Of a stretch of DNA of 42,143 bases, positions 15,738 to 22,956 are shown piece after piece; position 1 is the first letter of the stretch; each line of letters starts with the position of its first letter. Position numbers and translations under genes: made by a program. The DNA is from CAYUWH01 sp964448615 (GTDB taxonomy: Bacteria; Patescibacteriota; Gracilibacteria; Peribacterales; Peribacteraceae). Under the pieces are notes generated by a model. The model was given only the letters and a program-made list of their open reading frames with translations. It was not told the DNA's origin and ran no database searches. The DNA lies in NCBI GenBank assembly GCA_964448615.1, contig CAYUWH010000010.1:1-42143 (forward strand), given 5' to 3'.

Positions 15738-15765
15738 TTGACAAATTTAGGATCTACGTTAAAAT
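15738..15765 (+). promoter_or_regulatory. Promoter of the 15802 gene
   Basis: TTGACA (15738-15743), a 16-base spacer and TAAAAT (15760-15765). The leader is about 30 nt. Confidence 0.7.
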
Positions 15766-15801
15766 TTACCTGTCCATACAACCCCACAGAAAGAGGGCAC
15801 C

Positions 15802-16155
15802 ATGTTTCTTGAAATCGAGGGCGCACCGACCCTGCTTGAGCACGAAGACGTGCTCCATTTCGAGTTCGAGGAGGCACAGATGCCGGTCTTCAGCATTTCC
15901 CGCAAGGGAAAGTCCATGATCTTCGTAACCGAATCGGGCGGTAGCAACAAATTCTCGGCGTTATTCCAGGGCAAGACGCCCTACGACTTCAAGATGTTCT
16001 GCCGGATTCTTGCCGCCTGCTGCGGCCTGCTCGCGGTGATCGACCCGCAGGAACAGAAGCCGGGCCTCTTCCGGTGCAAGTTCCTCATGAAAGGGCTGGA
16101 GGAGAGCAGCATGAAGCTCCGGCCGAACACCTCTCCAGACGCCACTGGGGAATAA
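15802..16155 (+). CDS. Hypothetical protein with a Shine-Dalgarno start
   Basis: A 117-residue soluble protein that I do not recognise. It begins with an acidic beta-rich segment (FLEIEGAPTLLEHEDVLHFE in part), has a central KMFCRILAACCGLLAV segment with three Cys, and ends in a polar tail. AGAGGG lies 4 bases before the ATG, one of only two plausible Shine-Dalgarno starts in the window. It has a consensus promoter and a strong terminator, so it is an autonomous cassette like the gene at 192, with no sequence similarity that I can see between the two. Confidence 0.72.
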   Translation: MFLEIEGAPTLLEHEDVLHFEFEEAQMPVFSISRKGKSMIFVTESGGSNKFSALFQGKTPYDFKMFCRILAACCGLLAVIDPQEQKPGLFRCKFLMKGLEESSMKLRPNTSPDATGE

Positions 16156-16168
16156 TCATCAGATCCTG

Positions 16169-16196
16169 CCCGCTCCATCACAGGAGCGGGATTTTT
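16169..16196 (+). terminator. Intrinsic terminator of the 15802 gene
   Basis: CCCGCTCC (16169-16176) pairs with GGAGCGGG (16183-16190), followed by ATTTTT. Confidence 0.92.
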
Positions 16197-16197
16197 G

Positions 16198-16632
16198 TTA
16201 CCACCCAAACTCCGTATATCGCCCTCCTTTCACATGCTGCTCCAGGGCATAGCGCATGTAAGGAATCATATTATCAGGAGGCGTTTCAACGGAAAACCAG
16301 GCCATATCATCGTGCTTTTCGGGCTCTAGATTACGGGGTTCACCCTTCCATGCATTGGCCGTAAAGAAAAAGGCAATACGCTCGTTGCCTCGGTCTTTGC
16401 GATGCATGACATGCGAGAGAACGACATCGTGCGTATCCAAGATAATCCCCGCTTCCTCTTTCGCTTCACGCACCATCGCCTGTACGGCCGTTTCTCCTTC
16501 CTCTTTGTGTCCCGCAATAAAACAGTACTTTCCGTCCTCATATCCAGTATTCAATCTCCTTAATAGGCAGATTTTTCCATCGCGTATAAGCAAAAGGGAT
16601 ACTTCGGAGACGAGCTTGAAGCGATCGGACAT
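16198..16632 (-). CDS. NUDIX hydrolase
   Basis: A 144-residue hydrolase of nucleoside-diphosphate-linked compounds. The Nudix box is complete at residues 41-63: G-x5-E-x7-REAKEEAGI. The substrate cannot be told; the family includes nucleotide-pool sanitisers. I chose ATG 16632, because TACAAT (16640-16645, preceded by TG) lies 7 bases upstream; the longer frame to 16713 runs through a hairpin. Its end meets the terminator of the convergent gene. Confidence 0.9.
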   Translation of the reverse strand: MSDRFKLVSEVSLLLIRDGKICLLRRLNTGYEDGKYCFIAGHKEEGETAVQAMVREAKEEAGIILDTHDVVLSHVMHRKDRGNERIAFFFTANAWKGEPRNLEPEKHDDMAWFSVETPPDNMIPYMRYALEQHVKGGRYTEFGW

Positions 16633-16650
16633 GCGCAGGATTGTAACACA

Positions 16651-16686
16651 AAAAAAAGACCGCACCCATTGCTGGGGCGGTCTTTT
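16651..16686. terminator. Terminator-like hairpin upstream of the NUDIX gene
   Basis: AAAAGACCGC (16654-16663) pairs with GCGGTCTTTT (16677-16686), with ACCC/GGG inside. On the minus strand it ends in seven or more T. No minus-strand gene precedes it in 16690-16890, so either an unannotated short transcript ends here or it is insulating. The 16690-16890 stretch holds only small hairpins (TCGCACG/CGTGCGA near 16706-16725; ATGC/GCAT plus TTTTT near 16762-16776). Confidence 0.65.
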
Positions 16687-16908
16687 CGAAAATGGAAAGA
16701 GCAGGAGTCGCACGCGTAAACGTGCGAAGCCGGGAATTTATACACGATCACCGTAAGCTGATGCAAGAGCATTTTTACAAATGAATGGAAAAACCCACAC
16801 TTTTCTTCTCCGCAACTTCAGGTCGCAATAGTTTCACGAACGATACCAAGCCCTTATCTGCCCAACTGCGCATTCGGTCCTGAAGCCACTATGGCCTATT
16901 ATGCCGCC

Positions 16909-17772
16909 ATGCGACGCCTGATGCGCCCTATCGGCCTAAGTTTACTTGAACGCATGACACGCAGTTCCTATGCAGAACTCTTTGCGATCTGGATCGGCAT
17001 CGATCTCCTCTTTGCCTGCACGTATTTCTTCCTGAGCATCACCTATCCCGGACATGCGCCGAATTTTGGTGAGCATCTTAGTCTTCTGGAGCGCTTTCTC
17101 GATAGCGTCTATTTCTCGACCATTACGGCTACAACCGTTGGTTTCGGCGATATTATTCCTCTGGGAATTTCCAAAGGACTGGCAGCCATGGAAGCCGTTC
17201 TGGGATTCGGCACATTGGCCATCTTCTTAGCGAAGATCGTCTCCAGCAAGCAGGATATCGCGATCCATGAAATGCACCGGATGACCTTCGAGAGCATGTT
17301 CTCGAACATCCGGCACGGCCTATTCGTCATTCGTAAAGACTTCGATGGGCTCATCCAGCAATCCGCAAAACGCGGGCAATTAATGCCTCACGATTGGGAA
17401 AATCTCGTGTCCGCCTATCTTCAAGCACAAAGCTTGATCGAGAAAATCCCGGATTTCTATCACGGCAGCGATCTCTACACCATTGATGCCAAGCGCGAAG
17501 TGCTACTCTTTGATTCCGTCCGCAGAACGCTGGAACGCATTACCATGACTCTCGAGACGATGACAGCCCACAAAATCCCCTGGCAGAAACACGCACCAAG
17601 CCTGCAGGAACTGCGGAATATGCTCAATAGCACCGACAATTTGCTGCAGACATGGGAGAAGAGCGCCCTTAACCGAGACGGTGCATCATCGCGGGAGATG
17701 AAGGAGTTAAAACTGAAGATTACGAAAATGGTAAAACCGGGGACGAAAATGAAACGGGGAAAACGATCGTGA
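16909..17772 (+). CDS. Two-helix potassium channel with long cytoplasmic tail
   Basis: A 287-residue K+ channel subunit. It has a membrane helix at about residues 22-44, a pore helix with the filter TVGFGD at 76-81 (TITATTVGFGDIIP) and a second helix at about 88-112. The 175-residue cytoplasmic tail is helical and Lys-rich at the end. It has no RCK nucleotide-binding fold that I can see, so gating is unclear. I chose ATG 16909 over 16891, because TATTAT (16897-16902) ends exactly 6 bases before it. This would put the 16891 ATG upstream of the transcript start. Confidence 0.88.
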   Translation: MRRLMRPIGLSLLERMTRSSYAELFAIWIGIDLLFACTYFFLSITYPGHAPNFGEHLSLLERFLDSVYFSTITATTVGFGDIIPLGISKGLAAMEAVLGFGTLAIFLAKIVSSKQDIAIHEMHRMTFESMFSNIRHGLFVIRKDFDGLIQQSAKRGQLMPHDWENLVSAYLQAQSLIEKIPDFYHGSDLYTIDAKREVLLFDSVRRTLERITMTLETMTAHKIPWQKHAPSLQELRNMLNSTDNLLQTWEKSALNRDGASSREMKELKLKITKMVKPGTKMKRGKRS

Positions 17773-17793
17773 TATTCATTGCGATATTGATCG

Positions 17794-17847
17794 TGTAGAG
17801 ACGTGCAATGGTTCGGTGTGCTCACCACAAGTTTGCACGTCTCTACA
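17794..17847. repeat. Long hairpin repeat GTAGAGACGTGCAA type, copy 1
   Basis: TGTAGAGACGTGCAA (17794-17808) pairs with 17833-17847 (15 bp). The 24-base loop itself can form GGTG/CACC. A nearly identical copy in the same orientation lies at 20208-20264, on the other side of pnp. Confidence 0.9.
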
Positions 17848-17906
17848 TACGGTATATTGAGAAATCACACACAAAATGTGTTTTCATGGCCTATATAACG
17901 ATATAC

Positions 17907-17944
17907 AAAAAAACACCCCAGCCGCCTAAGCGGACGAGGGGCGT
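17907..17944 (-). terminator. pnp terminator
   Basis: On the minus strand AACGCCCC pairs with GGGGTGTT around an inner GC-rich hairpin, followed by T7. One G-U pair is valid only on the minus strand, which supports that direction. Confidence 0.85.
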
Positions 17945-17969
17945 TTTCAATTCACGTATCGAAGCCGAT

Positions 17970-20180
17970 TTACCGTCTGAACGGCGGGCGTCCGCCATGA
18001 CCGCCTCCACCACCCATTGGGCGGCGGGCGGGAGGCACGAAGCCTTCGGGAGGTGCGGACATCTGCTTGAGGGAGAGACGCGTCTTGCCTTCCATCGCAT
18101 CGTACTCCACAACCTTCACATCAAGTTCCTGGCCGACCTGCACGATATCTTCCACGCTCTCGGTACGACCCCACTGCAGTTCGGAAATGTGGATCATACC
18201 GTCTTTGCCACGAAGGAATTCGGCGATAGCGCCGACTCCTGGGATAATACGGACGATCTTGGCGCTGTAGACCTTGCCGACTTCCGGCTTGGCCACGATG
18301 CCTTCGATCCACTCTTTCGCCTTCTGCATCGCATCACCACTCGTAGAAGTGACAAAGATAAGACCGCTGTCATCGATATCGATTTCCACGCCAAGTTCAC
18401 CGGTGATCTTCTGGATCGTCTCTCCACCCTTACCAATGACGAGGCGGATATCAGCAGGATCAATTGTGATCGTCTCAATGCGCGGGGCGTACGGGGAGAG
18501 TTCCTTGCGAGGCTCGCCGATCGCCTCAAGCATGAGCTTGAGAATATGCGCACGTCCGACTTTGGAGCGCTCCAATGCCTCCACGAAGACGGAATCAGGC
18601 AGTCCTTTGATCTTGATATCCATCTGGATCGCCGTGACACCCTTCGCGGTACCGGTCAGTTTGAAGTCCATATCGCCGCCGAAGTCTTCTTCGTCCTGAA
18701 GATCGGAGAGGATGATGTACTGACCCTTCTCTTCATCGGAGATGAGTCCGAGCGCAATACCGGAGACAGGAGCCGTGAGCGGCACACCGGCCGCCATGAG
18801 CGCGAGGGTCGAGCCACAGGTCGCCGCCATGGAAGAAGAGCCGTTGCTCTCCAAAATTTCCGTGACCGTGCGGATGGTGTAGGGGAAGTCCTGTTCGCTG
18901 GGCAATACCGGTTCCAAGCCACGCTGGGCAAGGTTACCGTGACCGATTTCACGGTTACCCGTCATGAGGCGGTTGGATGTTTCTCCGACCGAGAACGGCG
19001 GGAAGTTGTAGTGGTGCATGTAACGAAGCTCCTTCTCCCCCTCCATGCCTTCGACCAACTGCTTATCGCCAGGCGCACCGAGCGTGCAGGTCGTAAGACC
19101 TTGCGTTTCACCGCGCTGGAAGAGTGCGGAACCGTGTACACGCTTGGGCAGAATATCGACGATGCAGGAGATCGGACGGATTTCATCGACCTTGCGGCTG
19201 CTCATGCGCGTTCCCTCTTCGAGGATTAAGCGGCGCACTTCACCTTTGATGACCTTATCCATGAGATAGGCACCGTGTGCATAAAGTGCTTCAAGCTCCT
19301 CATCGCCTTCGACAGGCGGGAATTTCTCTTGGAGCTTCTCTTTCGCCTGCTCCATCAAGCCATCAAAGATGGCGCGGCGTTGCAATTTCGGCATCGGCTC
19401 TTTGATCGCTTTGTTTACGGTCGGGAGAGCCCAATCCTTGAGGAACTTCAATCCTTCCTCATGCATGTAAGCAGGCTCGACTTCGAACTTTGGCTTGCCG
19501 ATTTCTTTCTGGATATCCGCAAAGAACTTCGCGATCTTCTGCGCCCACTTCTTGCCGAACTCAATCGCACGGAGCACATCGGCCTCCGGCACTTCCTTCG
19601 CGCCAGCCTCGATCATTACCACGCGCTCCAAGGAAGCCGTGACGAACATATCGAGGTCGGATTTGAGCATTGCCTCGCGGGAAGGGTTCAAGACCAATTC
19701 CCCGCCGATCAAGCCCACGCGCACCGTTCCGAGCGGGCCATCGGCCGGACAATCGGAAAGAGCAACGGAAAGGTTCGCGGCATTGGCGGATGCGATATCG
19801 TGCTCGTTCTCAAAGTCATAGCTCAGCACGGTACAGAACACTTGAATATCATTGTGCAGGTGTTTGGGGAACATCGGGCGGAGTCCGCGATCGATGACGC
19901 GTGCGAGGAGCACGTAGTCATCACCGGGACGGCCTTCGCGCTTGCGGAAGCGTCCGCCGGAAATTTTGCCTCCTGCGTAGTATTTTTCCTGATAGACCAC
20001 CTGCAACGGCAAGAAGTCGACGTTTTCACGTGCTTTCTTACTGATGGTGCAGTTGCCCATCGAAACGGTATCGCCCATTTGGCAGATAACAGACGCGTTG
20101 GCCTGCGTGGCGATTTGTCCGGTACGGACAATGAGCGGGGCATCGCCCAGCATTAACGTATATTCCTTTGGCTTGTTCAT
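17970..20180 (-). CDS. pnp: Polyribonucleotide nucleotidyltransferase (PNPase)
   Basis: A 736-residue 3'-5' phosphorolytic exoribonuclease, full length. It has two RNase PH cores (first with GGRFRKREGRPGDD; second with GSALFQRGETQGL and SNGSSSMAATCGS), the alpha-helical linker, a KH domain (IRLVIGKGGETIQKI) and an S1 domain (GVGAIAEFLRGKDGMIHISE in part), then a Gly/Arg-rich tail. The catalytic Asp is in FGGDMDFK. The leader is about 185 nt from a TATACT at 20380-20385 and holds the hairpin at 20208-20264. In Escherichia coli a leader hairpin mediates pnp autoregulation, so an analogous role is possible. The start is preceded by a pyrimidine-rich tract (CCCTTTTTTCTTTTACTCGT) with no Shine-Dalgarno. 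The classic rpsO-pnp order is interrupted by a RAYT. Confidence 0.97.
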   Translation of the reverse strand: MNKPKEYTLMLGDAPLIVRTGQIATQANASVICQMGDTVSMGNCTISKKARENVDFLPLQVVYQEKYYAGGKISGGRFRKREGRPGDDYVLLARVIDRGLRPMFPKHLHNDIQVFCTVLSYDFENEHDIASANAANLSVALSDCPADGPLGTVRVGLIGGELVLNPSREAMLKSDLDMFVTASLERVVMIEAGAKEVPEADVLRAIEFGKKWAQKIAKFFADIQKEIGKPKFEVEPAYMHEEGLKFLKDWALPTVNKAIKEPMPKLQRRAIFDGLMEQAKEKLQEKFPPVEGDEELEALYAHGAYLMDKVIKGEVRRLILEEGTRMSSRKVDEIRPISCIVDILPKRVHGSALFQRGETQGLTTCTLGAPGDKQLVEGMEGEKELRYMHHYNFPPFSVGETSNRLMTGNREIGHGNLAQRGLEPVLPSEQDFPYTIRTVTEILESNGSSSMAATCGSTLALMAAGVPLTAPVSGIALGLISDEEKGQYIILSDLQDEEDFGGDMDFKLTGTAKGVTAIQMDIKIKGLPDSVFVEALERSKVGRAHILKLMLEAIGEPRKELSPYAPRIETITIDPADIRLVIGKGGETIQKITGELGVEIDIDDSGLIFVTSTSGDAMQKAKEWIEGIVAKPEVGKVYSAKIVRIIPGVGAIAEFLRGKDGMIHISELQWGRTESVEDIVQVGQELDVKVVEYDAMEGKTRLSLKQMSAPPEGFVPPARRPMGGGGGHGGRPPFRR

Positions 20181-20207
20181 ACGAGTAAAAGAAAAAAGGG
20201 TACAAAA

Positions 20208-20264
20208 TGTGTAGAGACGTGCAATGGTTCGGTGCGCTCACCACAAGTTTGCAGTCTCTACACA
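20208..20264. repeat. Long hairpin repeat GTAGAGACGTGCAA type, copy 2
   Basis: TGTGTAGAGAC (20208-20218) pairs with 20254-20264, then TGCAA/TTGCA with one bulged G. It differs from the copy at 17794 mainly by a lost CG in the right arm and one loop base. It sits in the pnp leader. Confidence 0.9.
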
Positions 20265-20417
20265 GGAATCCCCTTCCTCTTTCGGTCATGGATTCACAGG
20301 GAAGGGACGAAGCATCGTCGCTTTCACGTAAATCCAGGAGAGGGAGTAGGGAGGGGCTGTGAACAAAAGATCTGAGGTTAGTATAGCGGAATTGAGAGAA
20401 AAGGGAATGGGAATGTT

Positions 20418-21026
20418 CTATTCAGACAATTTCCAGCGTTTTGGATTTGTTTTGATGTACGAGCGGATTTGGTCTAGGGAATTGTCGTGGCGGATAATGC
20501 GATCGTGATATCCCCGTTGCCACGCAAAATCTGGATAATCCCGATGGATATACCTCGAACACGCTGATTTGAATTGATTAATGATTGCACCTAAACAACC
20601 AGATTTCCATTGTGTGCGATGATGGCGACGCGATTCGTGTAGGGGTTCCGCATGCGGAACCCCTACACGCGGGATATTCACAATTTCATGACCGGGGGTT
20701 TGTGCCAAGGTGGTGGGAATTATTCCATGACCAACGGACGCCATGTCCGATCGCATATCCCGTTCCCCCATTACCAAAATCCCATGTATATGATCCGGCA
20801 TCACCACATATTCATCCAATGTCATATGTCGAAAATGTGCAGGAATTTCGCACCAACATCGTTCCACAATATTTCCAATGTCCGATAATCGCATTCGCTG
20901 CTGATGAATATCTCCAAACCAGGGAATTCGGTTTTTGGTACAAATGGTAATGAAATAGAACCCCGGACGGGTGTAATTGCGGGTTGGTAAACGCATGGCG
21001 ATACGGCGATGACGGAGATGATCCAT
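20418..21026 (-). CDS. REP-associated tyrosine transposase (RAYT, Y1 HUH family)
   Basis: A 202-residue single-stranded-DNA transposase of the IS200/IS605-related RAYT group. The HUH motif is His79-x-His81 (VMPDHIHGILVMG). The C-terminal signature WQRGYHDRIIRHDNSLDQIR (residues 169-188) and the tail YIKTNPKRWKL are typical; the catalytic tyrosine is probably Tyr173. The conserved lysine helix QFKSACSRYI is present. A 28-bp-core palindrome (20636-20669) lies inside the frame and is translated as RVGVPHAEPLHE, in a region that is normally a short linker. The same palindrome lies upstream of the start (21054-21085). TATCAT (21033-21038) ends 6 bases before the ATG. The gene looks intact and sits between rpsO and pnp. 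Confidence 0.92.
   Translation of the reverse strand: MDHLRHRRIAMRLPTRNYTRPGFYFITICTKNRIPWFGDIHQQRMRLSDIGNIVERCWCEIPAHFRHMTLDEYVVMPDHIHGILVMGERDMRSDMASVGHGIIPTTLAQTPGHEIVNIPRVGVPHAEPLHESRRHHRTQWKSGCLGAIINQFKSACSRYIHRDYPDFAWQRGYHDRIIRHDNSLDQIRSYIKTNPKRWKLSE
20636..20669. repeat. Perfect 34-bp palindrome GTAGGGGTTCCGCA type, inside the RAYT gene
   Basis: CGTGTAGGGGTTCCGCA is followed by its exact reverse complement. The 28-bp core is identical to that at 21054-21085. Confidence 0.95.
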
Positions 21027-21053
21027 ACATTCATGATATGGGCTGGATCAATG

Positions 21054-21085
21054 GCGTAGGGGTTCCGCATGCGGAACCCCTACGC
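21054..21085. repeat. Perfect 32-bp palindrome GTAGGGGTTCCGCA type, upstream of the RAYT gene
   Basis: GCGTAGGGGTTCCGCA is followed by its exact reverse complement, 28 bases upstream of the transposase start. It is a likely recognition hairpin of the transposase, by analogy with REP/RAYT pairs. Confidence 0.95.
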
Positions 21086-21150
21086 GGATAACGTGATTTT
21101 TCGCGAGCCATTGCGGTTTTTCCGGTTCCATCACGATATGGAACATACAA

Positions 21151-21175
21151 AAAAACGCCCCTCTCGGAGCGTTTT
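21151..21175 (-). terminator. rpsO terminator
   Basis: AAAACGCTCC-GAGA-GGGGCGTTTT on the minus strand, with one G-U pair, runs into T7. It separates rpsO from the inserted RAYT and from pnp. Confidence 0.9.
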
Positions 21176-21196
21176 CGTAATCATAGGATGATCCTC

Positions 21197-21466
21197 TTAT
21201 TTCTTGAGCTCATGCGCCTCAAGCGTCTTCTGATACTCTTCTGGCTTGTTCATGCGCAAATAGGTCAGCAATTTGCGGCGGGAAGCGACCTTGCCGAGCA
21301 ATCCGCGGCGAGCGGAGTGATCCTTCTTATGCTCTTGGAGGTGCTTGGTCAGGAAATCGATCTCTTTGGTAAGGATCGCAATCTGAACCTGAGGGGAACC
21401 GGTATCTTTGGCATGTGTGCGGTTCTTATCAATGATCTTTTTCTTCTGAGTCCTCTTGAGTGACAT
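21197..21466 (-). CDS. rpsO: 30S ribosomal protein S15
   Basis: The standard 89-residue primary 16S rRNA-binding protein. Family motifs: THAKDTGSPQVQIAILT, HLQEHKKDHSARRGLL and VASRRKLLTYL, then Y at the end. A promoter lies at 21554-21581 and the 80-nt leader carries a hairpin region (GCGCCGGGCCTCAGGAGCG on the plus strand), a possible S15 autoregulatory site. The start lacks a Shine-Dalgarno and follows CAACCCACCTTTT. It normally pairs with pnp; here its own terminator and a RAYT intervene. Confidence 0.98.
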   Translation of the reverse strand: MSLKRTQKKKIIDKNRTHAKDTGSPQVQIAILTKEIDFLTKHLQEHKKDHSARRGLLGKVASRRKLLTYLRMNKPEEYQKTLEAHELKK

Positions 21467-21553
21467 AAAAGGTGGGTTGGAAACAGGACGAAAAAAAGAA
21501 TGCGCCGGGCCTCAGGAGCGTCTTTCGCCATGGAAAGAAGCGCGGACATGCGT

Positions 21554-21581
21554 ATTCTACGAACCGGCTAAAAAAATGCAA
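21554..21581 (-). promoter_or_regulatory. rpsO promoter
   Basis: On the minus strand TTGCAT (21576-21581), a 16-base spacer and TAGAAT (21554-21559). Confidence 0.65.
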
Positions 21582-21743
21582 GTGATTTTGGAAATCTCGC
21601 AAGAAAACTGGCTACTTTGGCAAAAAGAATAAACCATGCTTGCATACGGTTTAGAAAAACAGGGTGTACAATTGTACATCCAAGCATACTCCAAGCATCA
21701 GCGCTATTGCTCGTCTCCCCTCCCCGCCTCTAGGCTCGTGCTC

Positions 21744-22943
21744 ATGGAATATCTCATCCTTGGCATCGTCACTGTGGGCATCGGCGGTATTTTTTGGTTG
21801 TTGCTGACAAAAAAAGATGCGGCTGGGGCCAATAATCTGGTGGAAGAAAATGCAAAACTCAAAGCAGAGCTGAGCCAGACTCTGACGGAATTGGGCAAGA
21901 GTCAGCAGGCCTTGGCAGCCGAAAAGGCAGACGCACAGGAGAAGCAAGGCAAAGGGAAGCAGCTTTTTGCCGAGCACACGAAACTGGAGGGAAAATTTGA
22001 AGCACTCCAGAAAGAGCGCGATCAACTTGCAAAGCGGCTCTCGCAATATGAAGAGAGCGAAGAGCGACGCGAACAAGAAAAGGAAATGACCTTACAACGT
22101 CTCACGCAGGCGGAGCAACGCCTCGACGAAACGAACAAGCGCCTCCTCCGCGAAGATGAAGAGCGACGCATTCAGATGGAAGCCGACCGCGACCGCGTAT
22201 GGGCGGAACACGAAGTGAATGTCATCGCGCAGCTGACGAGCTTCTGCAAACATCCTTCCTTTGCATTCTCGCACTTTACGAACACGCAGCTCCCCGATGG
22301 CTTCGATGGCAGCCTGAAGCCGGACTTCATGATTGAATTCCTGGGTCAGTACATCATCTTTGATGCAAAAGCATCGAAGGCGGAGAGTTTGCAGACGTAC
22401 ATCAACAACACGATCAAGAAGACGGTGGAGAAAATTAAGAAGTATGAGAAAATCGCGAGCACGTTGTTCTTGGTAGTGCCGACGCAGGCAATCGCGGAAC
22501 TCAAGACCCACCACTATCCGCTTGAGGGGTACAATATCTACGTGATTTCTCCGGAATCCATCGGGCCGATCCTGGCATCGCTCAAGAAGATCACGACGTA
22601 CGAACTCGCAGAGCAGCTCGATCCGCAGAAGCGCGAGAATCTCATCAACTTGCTCGCGGAGATGGATTTCCAAATCACGCTCCAGAATGCCGCGAATTTG
22701 TTCCTTACACAATCAGGCATCAACGTCTTAGAGAAGACGAAGAAAGTGGATCCGCAGTTGTGGGAAGAAGCGCAGCAGAAGAAAGAAGAAATGAAGATCC
22801 CGACCTTCTCGGAGCTCAAGAAAATGGTAGGCAGCATGGAAGTGCAGCAGGAAATCATCACGAATCTTGTGTCTCCAAAGATCGCGATCAAGCCGCAGGA
22901 CATCGATCGCGCGAAGAGGGCGATCACGCAACAACTTTTGTGA
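21744..22943 (+). CDS. Membrane-anchored coiled-coil protein with PD-(D/E)XK-like domain (RmuC-like)
   Basis: A 399-residue protein. One N-terminal membrane helix (residues 3-22) is followed by a long Glu/Gln/Lys coiled coil (about 33-150) and a globular domain with LKPDFMIEF and YIIFDAKAS around residues 190-208. That pattern resembles the active-site strand pair of PD-(D/E)XK nucleases. Anchor, coiled coil and nuclease-like core is the RmuC layout, so a DNA-recombination role next to the UvrD helicase is plausible. The sequence is not a close RmuC match. I chose ATG 21744, with TAGGCT ending 7 bases upstream. The longer frame from 21636 is not needed. Confidence 0.72.
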   Translation: MEYLILGIVTVGIGGIFWLLLTKKDAAGANNLVEENAKLKAELSQTLTELGKSQQALAAEKADAQEKQGKGKQLFAEHTKLEGKFEALQKERDQLAKRLSQYEESEERREQEKEMTLQRLTQAEQRLDETNKRLLREDEERRIQMEADRDRVWAEHEVNVIAQLTSFCKHPSFAFSHFTNTQLPDGFDGSLKPDFMIEFLGQYIIFDAKASKAESLQTYINNTIKKTVEKIKKYEKIASTLFLVVPTQAIAELKTHHYPLEGYNIYVISPESIGPILASLKKITTYELAEQLDPQKRENLINLLAEMDFQITLQNAANLFLTQSGINVLEKTKKVDPQLWEEAQQKKEEMKIPTFSELKKMVGSMEVQQEIITNLVSPKIAIKPQDIDRAKRAITQQLL

Positions 22944-22956
22944 TACGCTGACGCCG

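Noticed and set aside
16690..16780. tRNA-like stem-loop region
   Set aside because: A 7-bp stem with a 6-base loop is present, but there is no T arm, acceptor stem or D arm.
17808..20156. Long plus-strand frames opposite pnp (473 and 293 codons)
   Set aside because: Shadows of pnp caused by its codon bias; the residues are His/Arg/Asp-rich without any domain pattern.
17794..20264. Composite transposon made by the two direct hairpin repeats around pnp
   Set aside because: No transposase or target duplication lies between the copies, and pnp is an essential-type gene in its usual rpsO neighbourhood.
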